A stretch of DNA of 60,000 bases from Tubiluchus corallicola (GCA_030141605.1 JAQGDQ010000001.1:2206501-2266500), one strand, 5' to 3'; shown: positions 10,909 through 26,200, counted from the first letter of the stretch. The notes: a model not told the origin generated them from the sequence alone. A program made the numbers and translations.

Positions 10909-13900
10909 GTTATGCCGCAAGTGTTCCATGGCCTGTATAACAGACCTTATATTTATTATTTCAACAAAAACGTTTGTATAACAATTATTCAAAAAATTAT
11001 AACAGAGTTAATAATAAGATGGAGCTAAGAAGATACATACCAGACATTGCTGAAAAAAATCAATGAAATTTCTAACAGCTAGGTTTTTGGCATGACAAGC
11101 CAAAATACTTTATGCAAAACTCTTGAGATTTACAAAGTATCTTGATGAAACTTTATTTTGAAATTTGCATAAAGTGTCTTGACTACATAGTGCCTCCATA
11201 TTCAACTTGTACTTTTTCACATAAACAAAATAAACAAAGTCATTTGCAACCGAAAACAGCAACACTGTATACTAATAGATAATGGCCAAGAGGGTATTAT
11301 TTTCCAGACATGTTCATTTGCTGTGGTAGTAAGAATCTCAAAATTATTAATGCTTTGAAACTCTCCACACAAGGAAATGAATTTATGATTTGTTGACTGA
11401 AAGTCAGGCAACTAAAAGAAACAAGATTTCAACTGTATTGCCTGACCTCAAATATTTCTCAATTTGCACAGCAATTCTCGTGATTATTACACAACAGTTT
11501 AAGGCAATAATGACACAAAAGCTAATTATTAAAAACTCATGTTCTTAAAATAGATATTAGCAACATTGCCTTTACGGTCCACTATCCAAATATCATACAT
11601 ATTTTTAAAACTGTAGCACATTCATTGTTGACTAATTATACAATACATTAAAACATCAACTACAGCTAAAGTTAAGGGTTTCCTTCACTTTCATGCACAT
11701 AAGCATAATAATTGCACAGTTAGATTCGATAATATATATTATTTTTTAAATACATCATTATAGCTCGTTAACTCTAAGCAAACAAATAAAGCAAGAGTAG
11801 TTCCCACTAATAATAATACAGATACATACTAAAACTACAATTTGGTATCATGTTTGTAATATACAAACACTTACCATAAGCTATAAAGAGCAAAAAGCGG
11901 TTTTGAGAACTTACAGCCTTAAATGGAATAAGACAAAATGATGTTTAATCTAATTAATGATAATTTAATTTAGATTTGTTGTCTGCGTTCTGTTTAACAA
12001 AATATTACTAAGACTCAACTTAAAGATGTTAGTACATGTGGTAGCCTACTGTACATTATAAAAATTGTTACACAGCACCAATAAATAATTAAATTAATTA
12101 ATTACTTAAATGCAAAGCAGTTCAACCATAAGTAAGTGTGCCACTCTGTATCACAAGTATCTAGCTAAGTTAACAAAAATTAAGTAAGAGATAAAAAATG
12201 TGGCAGTTAGCATCTGACCTGTAGAGCAATAATGAGCGAAATACCATTATACTTTTAATTAGAGTTTTAATTATACTCTACCTCATACACACTTTACACA
12301 TCGTGCTTGTTCAGCACACTTTCTTATGCTATTGAACACTAACTACCATTTAACATCAACACTAACATTCAACAACAATTATATAAAATTGATCTAATTT
12401 AAATTACCTTGTAAAACTTACTCAGCAGATAGAAATAATATTATTACCTTATAACAAGTAATTAAAAATAACATGTAGGCTTACAAGCACAGAGTGTGAG
12501 ACAATATAAAGCTGCACTGTATTTTGATCAGTATTTCCCCAGTATCACATCACATCATCAGTTAATGGCTACGTAAAGGAAAATGGCAGCATGATGAAGA
12601 GATTCTCCGTACTTACTGCGTAACACAACGTGTCGAAAACCTGGGAAAAACAAACAACTGTACACAGCTGCCAGTGTTTTGTTTACGAACAAAAGATGAT
12701 ATGTTGGTTACATTAGTTTGGTGAATTGTATAGTGAATGTAACTGCTTAGTGTTTCTGCTATAACTGCAAAATATCATTATATGGTGTTTCACTCACTAA
12801 TTTGAATTTCAATTTTCTTTGCTGCTAATTAACTGAGCTTAAGTTTAAGTTTTGCAAAAATTTTCTTCTGTAACCATGCTGACTCTAGAGCAGAAGTGCA
12901 AAATTGCTGCAAGGCTACATGTAGAAAACAGCATCGTATGTACGTGTAAATTGAAATTGCTGCAGTAAAAAAGCAAAGTTTGATTTCACTAAGCTTCTCA
13001 TAGCAACCAAACTGTCATTTGATAGCTGTGGTAAATGCTAATAAATTTCTGAAAATAATGAGGGACTTTTGAAACATAATATTACCGGCAGATAGATTTT
13101 TCATTCTAATATGACTGACAATGAATGAATCATGAACCATAAATATCCTGTTAACCAAGCATGTAACCAAATCGTTTGAATAACTACATCAATTTTGCAA
13201 GACTTTTTTATTACTCAATAATACTTTTAGATCGCCATGAACAAGTCATAAAAACTGTTAAAGAAAACTATTATACGAAGTCCATTTGCTGAACAGTCAT
13301 TCTTCGTACATTGCACAAACATCCAACACAGTTTTAGTGGCAGATCAGTAAAAGCAATACTATGTAAATTGAGTGTCAAAAAAACTTATAAATGACAAAA
13401 GCAGTTCACAGACAATGTTAAATCCATAAATGTCAACATAGGAATGTGATAGAGTCACTTTAACTGAGAACACAAAACTGCAGTACACACAGTTGCAAAC
13501 TTATTGAATATGGGAATTACAGAGGCTGATAATTAAACGAGAAAACAAGTGATCACAAAGTTACTAAAAAAACATTATTTGGAAGTTTGTTTTAGTTGCG
13601 AAACATTAAAGATAGAGTAAGACCTCAGAGAATTATGATTGTGATCTGTGTTATAGGTAACTACAGACCATGCAGGAATGGGAAAAATTACAGTAGCAGT
13701 TTGAAAACTAGAATTGTTGAGCTTTACAGTTTTATAAACATTCGAAAAATGCCAGACAAACAAACTAATTTATACAGGTGTTGTGCATTAAAAAAAACGT
13801 GCTGACTGAATGCTGACAAAATGAGCGAGTTAAGAAATGAAAATATAAGTAGAAAAAATCCAATAGAAATTATGATGTGGCACCTCAAACAGATCACCAG

Positions 13901-14153
13901 ATATAACTAAGGATAAAATATACAAGTGACAAAATTTTGATATTAAGAAACAAGTGGGGTAATTGTGATATTCTAACTGAACTGGATATTTAGAAGACAG
14001 ATTTAAAAATTCAATCCACTCTAATAACCTCCTTTTGAGCTGCCTCACCACAAAAAGCACTCTTGAAAGATTTTAATAATTGCACATATTATTATTCTAA
14101 GTTACAAATCACCAGATAGTTAGATATTTACCTCCACCCTCAAAGAAGCTATA
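10909..14153. other. 3' flank of PLC-delta
   Basis: AT-rich, with no supported coding region. A reverse-strand AATAAA (TTTATT at 13207-13212) lies about 940 bp downstream of the PLC-delta stop and could be its poly(A) signal. A 24-nt segment with strong splice sites on both sides lies at 12617-12640 (minus). Confidence 0.4.
12617..12640 (-). other. Candidate microexon flanked by strong splice sites
   Basis: On the minus strand a 24-nt segment is preceded by GTTTGTTTTTCCCAG and followed by GTAAGTACGG, both near-consensus splice sites. It lies 1.5 kb downstream of the PLC-delta stop codon. It could belong to an alternative 3' end or a non-coding transcript, or be chance. Confidence 0.2.
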
Positions 14154-14239
14154 TTATGAATCTAAGCTTATATGCACAAAAACTGTAGCCAAAGGCAAAA
14201 CTTCTCCATCCTTGTCTTTAAGATGAATGTGCCGGAAGC
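14154..14239 (-). CDS. PLCD: PLC-delta exon 17: last C2 strands and stop
   Basis: Acceptor CTTACTGTAG. It encodes [20 protein letters not shown] then VHISLDS and TAA, matching the GYRHVxLLxxxGxxxxxATLFVHI ending of PLC-delta. This shows that splicing past the read-through stop after exon 16 gives the full-length domain. Confidence 0.92.
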
Positions 14240-17200
14240 CTACAGTAAGCCAGTAAACATACGAATAGGTTAGCTACACATAATTGCCCTAACCAATGTT
14301 AATTTGTTAAATGCTTGGTTTTTCGAACCTACTGCACAGCTGTAGTCAATTGTGTACAGACTACATCAATGTATGATTTTTTTCTAGCAAAAAAAGCAAA
14401 GTTTAAATGCAAAAGCACTCCTTCATCAAAGTAGTAAACTGCTCTTTTCATAGATGTGTCACTCAATGACTGCAGCTGTACTTAAGCAAGAAGTCGATAG
14501 GCCTTTCACATAAGAGAAAATAAAGACTAGAAAAAATACGTACTTATTATCCATGCAAAATATTAGTCACAATTAAACAGAAATAAATTGCAAAAATCTT
14601 GGTAGTAAAGAATGAAATAAATTTTTAATTTATAAGATTTTGCATGTAAACATTCATGTATTTATTACAAAATTTCAAGCAAGCTCCAGGCGAATTTTAC
14701 CTTCTTGCAACGATGTAAAAGGCAGTGTGTATTGTCCAATAAAATCATTTTTTGTCTTCACATCATAATCATAGACTGCAAAACGAACAACTGCAAGTGC
14801 CGGCATTGACACTTTCAAAGTAAATGTTTCGTTCCATGTTGGATTAAATCCTGAATGATAGTATCAAAAAAATTTAGCAAAACATCAAAAATTTAGAATG
14901 TCTTAAATAGCGTACAGCTTGTCGAAGCTAGTTTATCTTTCTTCTTACTTTCATATATCGCAACATTAAATTGGGACAAAGAGATGAGTAATACATACTG
15001 CATGTTGGAAGCGAACATAATGTGTGCATATTAAAAGTAGGGTTGGACAAAAGTGGTCCTTAAAAATATTACACAGATATTGCACAGAACCATGGTAAGT
15101 TTAGGCAATCCATAATTTTTGAATTTTCTTAAAAACAATAAACGTTGTACAGAATTTATCGAATAAGAAAACTTAGGTGAAATTACTAATTATCAGAAAT
15201 GCGCTTTCTTTAAATAATTTGTATGACATCAACTCACCATTGTCCATAATGATTTTCGTTTTCACTTTTTGATTGTCAGGAGGAACTCCAAATACAGAAA
15301 CAGTCACGTAGGGATCAATAACTTCCCCTTTCAAAGATTTGTCAGGCTTTGGCAACCTCTGCGCACTGATAACCTAGAACAATATAAAAAAAAGGTCTCA
15401 AAAGGGTACCACAAAAATGCACATGCAGTAAGACTACCAGTACCGGTCATTTTATTATAAGAACACTTTGTTCTGCAGAATCTACAGAGCACTTACAAAT
15501 TAAGTCTTGGTTCTTGGAGTCAGGAAAGTGCACTTATAATTAGATTTATTTTCTGCCTGGGAAAATTTTACTTGAGTTACTTTTGACGTTTTTGAATAAA
15601 AAATAGTAACTCCCTGTGAACAATGCAGAAATTCTAAAAATGAATTTCTCTAGTGAAACTTCCTAGCCCTTTCGTGAATTCATGGAAGCCCATACTCAGA
15701 ATAATTACCTCTTCATTAGTTTCTACATGCATATACCTGCAGGAAAAGAGCAAAATAAACCAAGCAACTTTAAATTATGTCGACATCGTTTAACTGACTT
15801 TAACAGGAAACCACTGTACTGATAGATGCACTTTGTATGACTGGCAAATTTATTTTGAATAAAAAATAAGCAGAATCAAAAATGTTTTAATTCGTGCCTT
15901 TAATTGAAAGACACAATTTTAAATCATATGCTTATATACCTACCTTTATTGTTAGTTTTGCAGGCATTATACCATACGTTTTTGGATTTGTTGGGTCAAA
16001 CTGAAGAGAAGAATCCCTAAGAATGGCTGGCTTAAGCAAATAGCCACAGCCTCCATTGTCAAGAAATTTTCCACGATAGATTTGCATAGGTTTATCTGGC
16101 GTTTGGAAGTTTAAAGCAACTGGACAAGAAAGAAAAAGTGAAATTACATAAAATTTAAATGTACTAGTAATGCCTCGAATAACTGGCAAAATGTTCAAAC
16201 ATCAGCATGTTCTCCATGTAAGCAAGTGAATAAAAACAACAGTAGATTTCAGCATAGTTTAATATAAGATAAACTGTTAGGTGGTAATGATATTGCCACT
16301 AGTAAAATGACCTAAACATGTCTGTCAGGACTCTTGAAAAATGGCAAAAAATTTTCTTTCATTTTTTCCTACATGTCCTGACTCTGCATCAAAGCTTAAT
16401 GTTCTTCTTTTATCTAGTCTGAAAAGCTTCAAAAAATGACTTAAGTATCTTTGAGCAATATAAACAAAGAAACAATGATGATGAAAGCTACCACATAAAG
16501 AAATTCTACATAAAAACGATTTAAGAACTGCGGATCTGAAAGCATCATTTCTCGAGCATCATAGATGAAAAGTACAGAAATAAACACTATACCAATCTGA
16601 CAGCCAGCGCACCATAGATCATTAGGCTCATAATTGCTTGAGTCCGTGCGAAGTCCATTGGGATATGTCCTGCTAAGGTTGCGTGTATTGTGCTGCACAT
16701 AACCGGCCCAGTCCATACTTACAAGCTTAAGTGCTTTCTTCTCCACAAATGATGACATTTCAAAATACTTGTCTAAAACAACAAAAATTGTTTCAATCTC
16801 TGAAAAAATGTCTATCACTAATATGTTACTAGCAAATCATTAAAATGTTTGTCATGACTACCTAGGTAAATTGTAAAATTAGATATTTATGCTCTATAAT
16901 TTCTATTAATGTTAGAAACTAGGTAAAAATAGGTGACTAGATTATGAATATTGGACTTCTAAATTTATGTAAAATAGTAGAAAAGTGGGCAGTTTCAAAA
17001 AAGCAAACCACAATGCATTCATTCTGAGTGACATCTTACTATGATGGCCCAAAATTCAGTGGGAGTAACTAATACTATATATTATGCAATATGCAAGAGT
17101 TATGTAAATGAAGCCATAATTCATCTTCAAATTATTCGTAAGCTAAATGTACAAAATAAGTCATATTATTAATTTATACAAGTACATAGAAGTTATTTAA

Positions 17201-20200
17201 ATTATACATTATTTACTACGTCTATACGTACGGTTATTTCGGGAATGCTCAAATGATTCAAAATGAACGCTCTTCAGGACAACCAAATCTGACAATTCCT
17301 TGGCCAATTTTACTTTTGTACCAGACACCTAAAAATGCAACAAATATAAGTCACCAATCAATCAGCAATGTACGATAGTCTTCATCCTTATTAAAATATT
17401 CAGTGTCAGCAAAAATTGTAATTGTCATTTTTATCTCCCCTAATTAGCTCAATGTAGCTAATGAGACAAATTAGCTTTAAAATATGAAACAATCAATTTA
17501 TCAAAACTTCAGCAAAAGTTAAGAATCTGAGTTAATCACAGTGAAATCTCAGCCTTAACTAGGTCTGCTTAATTTTATCAACAAATTATTTACCCAGTGT
17601 TAGTACATAAAATGTTTAACAAGAACATGCTTCGAAAAGCATTTTTTACAATTGTCCATTCAAAACTATAGCTAAATTTGTGATGATTTCAAGCAACTTG
17701 GCTGTAAACTTGAATTCAGACCCCCTTCAGTGGTATTCTGAATTATCAGGATTAATTTGGTTCATAGACAAGCTTTAAACCATAAAAGTACTATATGTCT
17801 TGTCAAAATTTATCAAAAGTTTTCACTTGACTGGCAAAGTGTGTTCTTAAACCTATCCATATGCCAATCATGCAAGTAAATCCAAAGCAAATTAAGCAAA
17901 TTTCTTCACTTGACCAACTGAAAGGTCTGCACCATATATGTTTAGAAAGAACAAAACTGGACTGTCATTAGAGTTATTATTAGACAGAAAAAAGAACACT
18001 GTAGCCTACATTCCTCCATCTGTGGAGCATTCGTTCATCTACAGGATGTGGCCTGTGGCTACATCATAAGCTTGAAATGCCAACTACTAATTCATTAAAA
18101 CAGCAGAACAACAATGTATCAAGTAGAAAAATCAAAAACTGTAAAGAAAACTGCGACAAATTTTCACACATGCTAAAATATAAAACTAAGGTGTTTCGTG
18201 CAAGTGATATAAAAAACTATCCTTAATTTTTCGATAGTTCTGTAATACTTTAACACTGCAAGCTGAAACATTTCTCAACAAGTGCTAATAACAAGGCAAA
18301 TATGATTTCTATACGAGTAGTGATGGAATAATAAATTGCTTGGAAGCATTAGCGATGATTAAAAATAAATGAATGCGTTCAGTCATCTAAAGGCTGTGAC
18401 TCACCATTTATCGTTAACAACAGTTGACTGCTTCTTGGAAACTTAAGATGTCTTAGAAATCAGATTAGATAAAAAACTTATAAACTTTTTAGTAGCAAAA
18501 TAAAGAATCTTGAAAGTGCAAAATTTTGTAAAAGGAACTTTAGCAGCATAGGTTAAGAGGTACATGTACATTTAAATGAATCCCTGTAAAAATACTAAGA
18601 CTAAAAGGTATCACCTAAAACAGAATTGAAGCAAAAAATATGAATAAAGATGTTCTTTTGAAATTTTCCTGAATAATGGGACAAATTTCATCACCCAGAT
18701 TTTACAATAAAAATAAACTTTAACAGAAAATAAGCCCACTTTCTTTATGTAAGACTGCATACAGTGCATGAAAAACAGTTCAGTTTTCTGGAGTTGCTTC
18801 CACATGCATATAAGTGCAAGTGTTTTTCTTACTGTGAAGTAATTATTCAATTCAATCAACTGCAAGTGCATGTTCAACAGCATTTCAAAACTGTACCGAA
18901 TTACTCTGTTTCAACGATATCGCTCGGCTAATTAACCGGAAAGCTGATTTTGTGGCCTATATAAACACACAATACATGGCTCTGTCAGTTGCACTTAAAA
19001 TCAATATCACTTAATTCAAATATAGCTATCAGAGGGAAATAAGAAAAACATAAAACGAACAGTAGGGAATCAATACATGCTCTACCACAAGAATGCAAAA
19101 ATACATAGTATAAGCAAGCATCAGTTATCCACATGACAAGCACATTACACTTTAAAAACGTGGCAAAATAAGCTAGGACTTAAATAGTAACACTAGTCAG
19201 AGCAAAGGGAGTTGAAAATAATAACAGTTATACTGCATGCTTAGCAAGTGTCACAATTCACCTCTGAATGTGGCTGAAATTGCCCCACGCCAGGTTAAGC
19301 AGAAAAAGTAAAGCAACAAACCCTTATTGGAGGGTGGCCACAGACAACAATGCTAGCGAAAACATCAGCAAAAGATGAAAGCTTGGAATAAAGTTAAAGC
19401 GGAATTACATTCAAGAATAGAAAATTGGCAACATTATCAAAATTTCTATCGATACTTGTACATTTGTTTAAATAAGTTGAAATAGTCAGTAAAAGGTTTT
19501 AAAAGGTTTATTTAGAGTTTGTTAAATAAATTAAAAACATAACTAAATGATGCATTTTGTGCGTCTACCTTAGTTTTCAAGTCCTCTGCTACCATATCGT
19601 CCTCGAGTTCAGCAGCTTCGTCTTCATCTGAAACTTCTTCCTCTTCGTCAGGAGCCTCTGGTGGCAGTTTCTTACCCTGTAATGTAGAAAACAACCTGAG
19701 CTTTTTGTTTCTTACTTAACAGCCTCCTTAACACTACAGTCAGAATTAAACTGAAACCAACACTGTAACTTGGTGTACACTACAAGACTGCACAAACATT
19801 TTTATAAACTATTCTTTACCCATTAAAGATGATAACAGATAACAGTAGGTGCCGCTTAATAGACTCACAGTTAATAGACTCAATCGCTTAATTGACTCAA
19901 AAACGCCTGGAATGGACCGATTCTATTCAAATATATATAAATACTATCAGTAATTGACTCAAATAACTCCGTATAATTGCCCCAATATTTTTCCTTCACC
20001 TACTTAAAATATTTGTACGTGCTAACAGAGCCTTTCCTACTTTAATGTCATCTTTGCTTCCCTTTTGTGCACTATATATGCAGAAACAATCATGTTAAGA
20101 ACCGTTTTGTTTATAAGCAGGTACGTTTATCATGCACTAAAACGCTACCGCAGTGGTTTTGCTTTGAATCTGTTACCCACTGGCACACTGTTACCCAAAG

Positions 20201-23200
20201 AATTTCTGGGAGCTAAACATTTAATCACTTGCCTAGCGGTTTCCTTTTGATGCTCTCTTTGCAAATCACACTTTCAGGCTTAATGACTTAACAGTCAAAG
20301 ATGCGGGTACAGTAATCAGCCGGTATTCTTTGTGACTTACAAGAGTAAACATCATACGGCAAATAAGGGCATTGTAAGTGAGCAGGCGATTCAGAACTGT
20401 TTTAGTCACACACAACAATAGATTTTCAATGTTTTTATAATTACTAGAACTTTGTGGGCCAACTTCTTCACGAGAAAATGAAGCGGTCGACTTTGAAGGA
20501 ATTTTTGTAATTTTTGCAAATAAACAGACTTAGAAAAGTCTGTGATTTAGAAAAGTATACATTTTAATTTATTGCTAATTCACTTATATAAATTAATATT
20601 TTAAAATATTTTTTCTAATTTTTCTAAATTCTAAAGACTAATCTGCAATGTAACAATATCGACGACTACACATTTTGTAGTTATCATAGAGAGAAAATTG
20701 CAGAACTCATTTTAACAGACAACGTAAGCACTAACAGATGTTTAGCGACTTACATTTATAACAATACAGATAAGGATGCAACATACAAGTAACGAGTAAT
20801 ATCACTGGCAGCCACTAATCTCAAACTCAACTAAGTGTCTGAGAAATTTGATTGGCATAATAATATAATTATATGTCTTGATTAGTTTTGTGCAGGAATT
20901 TTAGCATCTTACTACGTATTTTGAGTAGGCAATAAAAGTGGGCACTTTGTGGAGTAAAAGTAATTAATATGCTTGGTTATCGTACACTTATTATTCTTAG
21001 TTTTTTAAACTTGTTCTTGCTTCTACCACTTTTACTTGTTTACACAAATAAGTATCTAAAATACCTTCACTATAATTTTGCCTTTTAGTAATTCAGGAGA
21101 GGGCATCTTTGACGATTCCTCCAATTTGTCACTGTACCACAATTTACTGCCGAGAATACTCTTGAGATGTTTCGCTACAAACCGTTGCTGTTCAACAGAA
21201 CAGTGATTTTCCAAAGAAAGAATGACAGGATATCTACGAAAACAAATTAGTAGCATTATCTCAACTGCAACGAGTGTTGTGCACTGTGACCTCATAGTTA
21301 TAGAGTTAGCTAAATGTAAAAACTAATGATGTGAAAAGAACAACAAAATAAAATGTTTCATTTTATTTACAAGACTGCCACCTACAAAAATTCAGCGATA
21401 GCAATAGAAAACTTACTCTGAAGCAACAAAGGCATAATCACGACATGCTTTTATAGCATCCTTGAAAAGAATTTTCGATGTAAGAGTATGTCCGTGAAAG
21501 ATTATTGGTTCATCATTTGGTCCATCCCAAATGTCCACTGTGAATAAAAAACTCTTGAAACTATTCAAGCACATAAATATAATCTAAAATAATAAAAATA
21601 ATGATCATATTTTGCCCCACCGCGTTTCATTTTCAGAGTCTCAGATTGCAACTTCCCAATTTATTTTTTGCAGGAATCAATGTCCATAAACTAGATAGTT
21701 TTACACAGTGCTTTATCAACATTAATTTTCCATATTAATTTTACAGCAACCAGACAAATACATACTTATACTACACACAATACATGATACAGTAATATTA
21801 ATAATATAATAATATAAATGTTTACATTCTACACAGCGACAACCAGACTTCAATGCTCTCTTGTAAGCTTCCGCACTACTTGCACCTCGTAATTGATCTT
21901 CCATTAAGTAAGTATTGTGTGATGAATTTATGAAGTAGTCTGTTAGAGGATGCCTCATGTCATGGTATATGGTGGCATGCTTAGGGTTAAAAATGGACTG
22001 TTCATTCGAAAGTAGAAAAGCCATCAAGCCTGATAGAATGAAAACAGATAAAAATAACACAAAAAACAAGTTTTTAGTACAGCATAGATAAAACTCCATT
22101 AAGTTTTACCCTGTCACAATCAAAAACGTGACAAAACAATTTTTTATTTACAGATGTTTGTAATTTCGTTATAATATAATGATATTCAAGGAGCTGCACT
22201 GTTTTAATTATGTGTTCACACTTTTCATACATTCAGACTCTGGTGGTTTTACAGTACAAGATAAGACCAATAGTAGTACATAGTATGAAAAAAAACATGA
22301 TTTTAAGTCCTCACCTTCCACTGACAAAACAGATTGCTGTTTATTTTCTTCAAGTGGTTCATGGAGATTTATCAAATCTTTAACTTCATCAGCAGACAAG
22401 TTCAACTAAAAATTATTAGAGGCCACACCAATTAATACAGCACAACTAATGAATCAGCACACAAACATAATGCTATTACATTGTTTTGTACTGTTACACA
22501 CTGTACAAGTACAATGACTAAGCAACATGTAATAATTTGCATTATCTTTACTAAGCCTAATTTTGGTTGGAAATAGTGTTAATGTATTTATAAGTTAATA
22601 TTGCTCAGCAATGCATATCATATTTTTCGCCGTATAAAATGCGCCCCCCATTTTGTAGGGCAAAATTAATAAAAAAATTTAAGGCCTCACTCAGTTAGGA
22701 CAAATGCCATTTTTGGTTACTGTAATAAAATAAATAATAGTAATACATACACGTGGACTACGTGATGATAATTGGGCCTAAAATAACTTTGTTTCCAATC
22801 TGCTGTCAGTATACATTGTGGCAGTACAAAGCCCCAAACTTATTAGTAAATAAACGTATAATAGTTGAGAGCATCACTTTTGCTTTTGCTCAAAATCAAA
22901 ATTTCTACTTTTTGATCAACAGTTAAAATGGTGGTTTCTTTTTTGGCATAACGTCTACATGTTTTACAGATGACTGCTCTCTCATCAGTCAGACTGCACT
23001 GCAGGGTGCAGGGGTGAGTGATAACTACTTGGATATCAAGTTGCAAGCTTGCTTGGGTGAAACGATGGTCATTGCAGATAGAATGGCAGTATCAAATGCA
23101 ATTAAAAATTAAAAATTGTTTCTATCTCAAGTTTCACGTGTAATAATTTTACAAGGTTCACGCGTCAATTGCTGTTAACATATTTGTCTATTATGAGTGT

Positions 23201-26200
23201 AGTAATGAAGGTTTGGCTCATTATAGATCTCTATATTCAACGGATAAGACACAGGCTGTTTTTAGCATGGTTTTTGCTCGAAAAAGTGTGTCTAGTAAGG
23301 GGAAAGATACAGCACATATACCTAGCACACATAGCAGCACTCAAAGATGACAGCTAAAAAAATTTATATTGCAAGTGATGTTGAAAAAAGGTTGGTGGGT
23401 CAACATGTGGAATAAAATGAATGATCTCTCAAACCATGGACTGTTACAGTCAAACATACATTTAGTAATTTACAGTTAAACTGAATCTCCATTTACTAAA
23501 TTAACAAAACTAACAATGTAAGAACTGCATTCCTAAACTTAATATAAAAATTCACTTTATGCTTCTGATTTATCTACCTTTTGCGCATCATTCAAAAAGT
23601 CCTGGAATTCTTCTAAATCTAGATAGTCCACATCATCATCTCGTGTGTATTTTTTCAAAATTTCTTCAATTTCTGGCCTCTGTCGCAACATTTGATAAAG
23701 GCGAACAAACTCTTCAGGATCCAGGGCATCTACTTCATTTTTGTTTTTCTTTTTGTTTATATCAGCTTCCTGCAAACAACAATTGCTCACACGTTAATAT
23801 AATATTGTGTATGTGACAGTGCATTACAAAGCAGTAAGTATGTTTTACGACAACTGTTTTACAAGTGATCTTGAAAAATGGTTAATGAGTCGAATCAGTC
23901 AATGGTTGTTAACCTTTGTGATTCAAGGTGAACTCTATGGAACAGTAGGTACAGTTCTCCAAATTAACTTTTCCTCAGTTGCATAATGACTAGTGAATAG
24001 TTCTAAGCACAAAGATACTTTTAATAATGAGCACAACATGACTTGGATAAGTTGAGGCAACACAAAAAATGACACTAGCTAACAAATAGTTAAAAATAAC
24101 ATGGTTAACAAATAATGAACAGTAGCTTTAATAATCATCGCCGTTAGAATGTCAAATTCGAAACAATTAAGCTCTCTTATGTAATTATCGAGGTTACTTT
24201 TAGAGCACTTGAACAATTTCAAATTCGATTACACAAAGTGAATTTCATGACAATCAATATCATTTTCAGAACAAACAATTTCAAATGCGCTATATATGTA
24301 ACACACAAATGTAACCATGTACATTTTAATCGTAAATCAGTATAGAGTTTATAATAAGTGCCAATAATTAGGCCTAATAAAAAAGCAATTGTACACTAAG
24401 CACATTGCAAGCTAAGAAATAACGTTATAGTGAAAACAAACTTTATAAAAAGGATTTTTATGACGCGAAAAAACTATAAAACAAGATTGACTTTTGACTT
24501 CAGCTACTTGAAGAAATCACCAGAACAAGCTGAGTTATTTTTAGATTCTCTAGAAGTTCGTATTTTCGAGATTCAAGGAGTCGGGAATAAACATTTGGAC
24601 ATGCAACAAAAACGTTCACATGTTCATGTAGGATTCTTCTATAAGATTGAACATGGGGCTATATCATCAACCTCATCAAATAATAAGTTGCAATCATCTT
24701 CCTGTTTCTAAATTAGTGTGAAAGGGAAGATTAACAACAACAAGGCCAACTGGAGACTGATAAATCTGTATCGCTCTTTTCAGGCATTCCCAGGCAAATT
24801 CTCTTGCTGACCCTTAAACGAATGATGGGGTAATGATGAATCATGTCTAAGCTACTAATCCATCTGATCAAATGTACATAATAGTTCCACAACTACCAGC
24901 TGCAGGAGTCAAACAATGGCTTCCCTTCTTGGAGCATTCACTGGTATACGAAACAAAAAGATTGAAATTTGTTTCGTCCAAGTACAATATAGACAAATTA
25001 AAAGCTTGATATCTTAATAATTCTCCTGCAAAATGCTGTCTAATTTCTACATTGATTTCAGAATTTGTCGTTTTTGGTTCACAACCTACTCTTTCAAAGT
25101 GTATGTCAGACCATCCAGGTGTCATCTTTTATGCACTCCGTGCTTAAAACACAAGAAAACCTCTACTTACATAAAGCTAAATAATTCGTCTTGTTATTTT
25201 ATCACCTACATACTGTCTTATGGTGCAATGAGCTTGTATTAGCACTTAGCAGCAATGTGGTATAAAACTTAAAACTCTCGCGATGACCGTTAAGCACAGC
25301 CATTTTGACGGCAGGTCTTTTATAACATTGCGCAAAGTTTTAAAAAATAATCGGAACATTCGTAAGCACATTCCATCAACTAAAATTGGTATAAATTGCT
25401 TCATATTGTCAATAAGATTAAAAATACGCTTTTGGTAAATCAGCGGTGCACACTGGGAACGTGAGTCAGTGACATTTTATGAGTTCACACAAACATTTTA
25501 AATTACTAAGAATTTCGTTTTCTAATTATGTAGGTCTTTCAAGCAACTAAGCATTATGCTAAGTAATATAACTATGTATGAAGATTTTATGGGTCATACT
25601 TTAAAATTGCCTTTTCTTCCTCGGATATTAGAATTGCTTTTGACCATCTCAATTAAGAACTTGAGTATTAATCTAGAGTTCTTTGCTACAGATTTTTCGA
25701 TAAATGCCCAGTGTTTTCTGGCCCAATTTTGTGATGTTCTCAGCCACCACATTTATCATCACATTTTTTACTATCTTCGATCCACTCAGAGCAGTTCACG
25801 TTTTGACACCTACATTTAAGGCATACTCTCTGAAATCACCTTCACTGTTGTAAACTGCTCTTATTCGTCGCTTCTTTTTGTCTGCCTCTTTCTTTTTGAT
25901 GTAAGGCCTGCATAGCACGATGTAAGTTGACAAAAAAACAGACAAATTTAAAAATTGTATCTCTTTTATACAACAAAATTTGCTAGGATTTTTCATGTTT
26001 GTATCACCATTTTGGATTTTGACATCGATCAGAACGAATTTGGTGTTGACTGTATTCCAAAATCCATTCTGATTGTTCTGAACACGAAATTGTTTATTAT
26101 GAAAATGATATTAATAATTACGAATTACAGTTTGATTGTTCCAAATTTGATGTAGTAAAGGCCTAGAAATGCATTAGTGCGAACAGGCACAAAGTGACGT

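Noticed and set aside
24430-24711. 93-codon plus-strand frame in PLC-delta intron 5
   Set aside because: Antisense to the Tc1/mariner transposase remnant; the meaningful motifs read on the minus strand.
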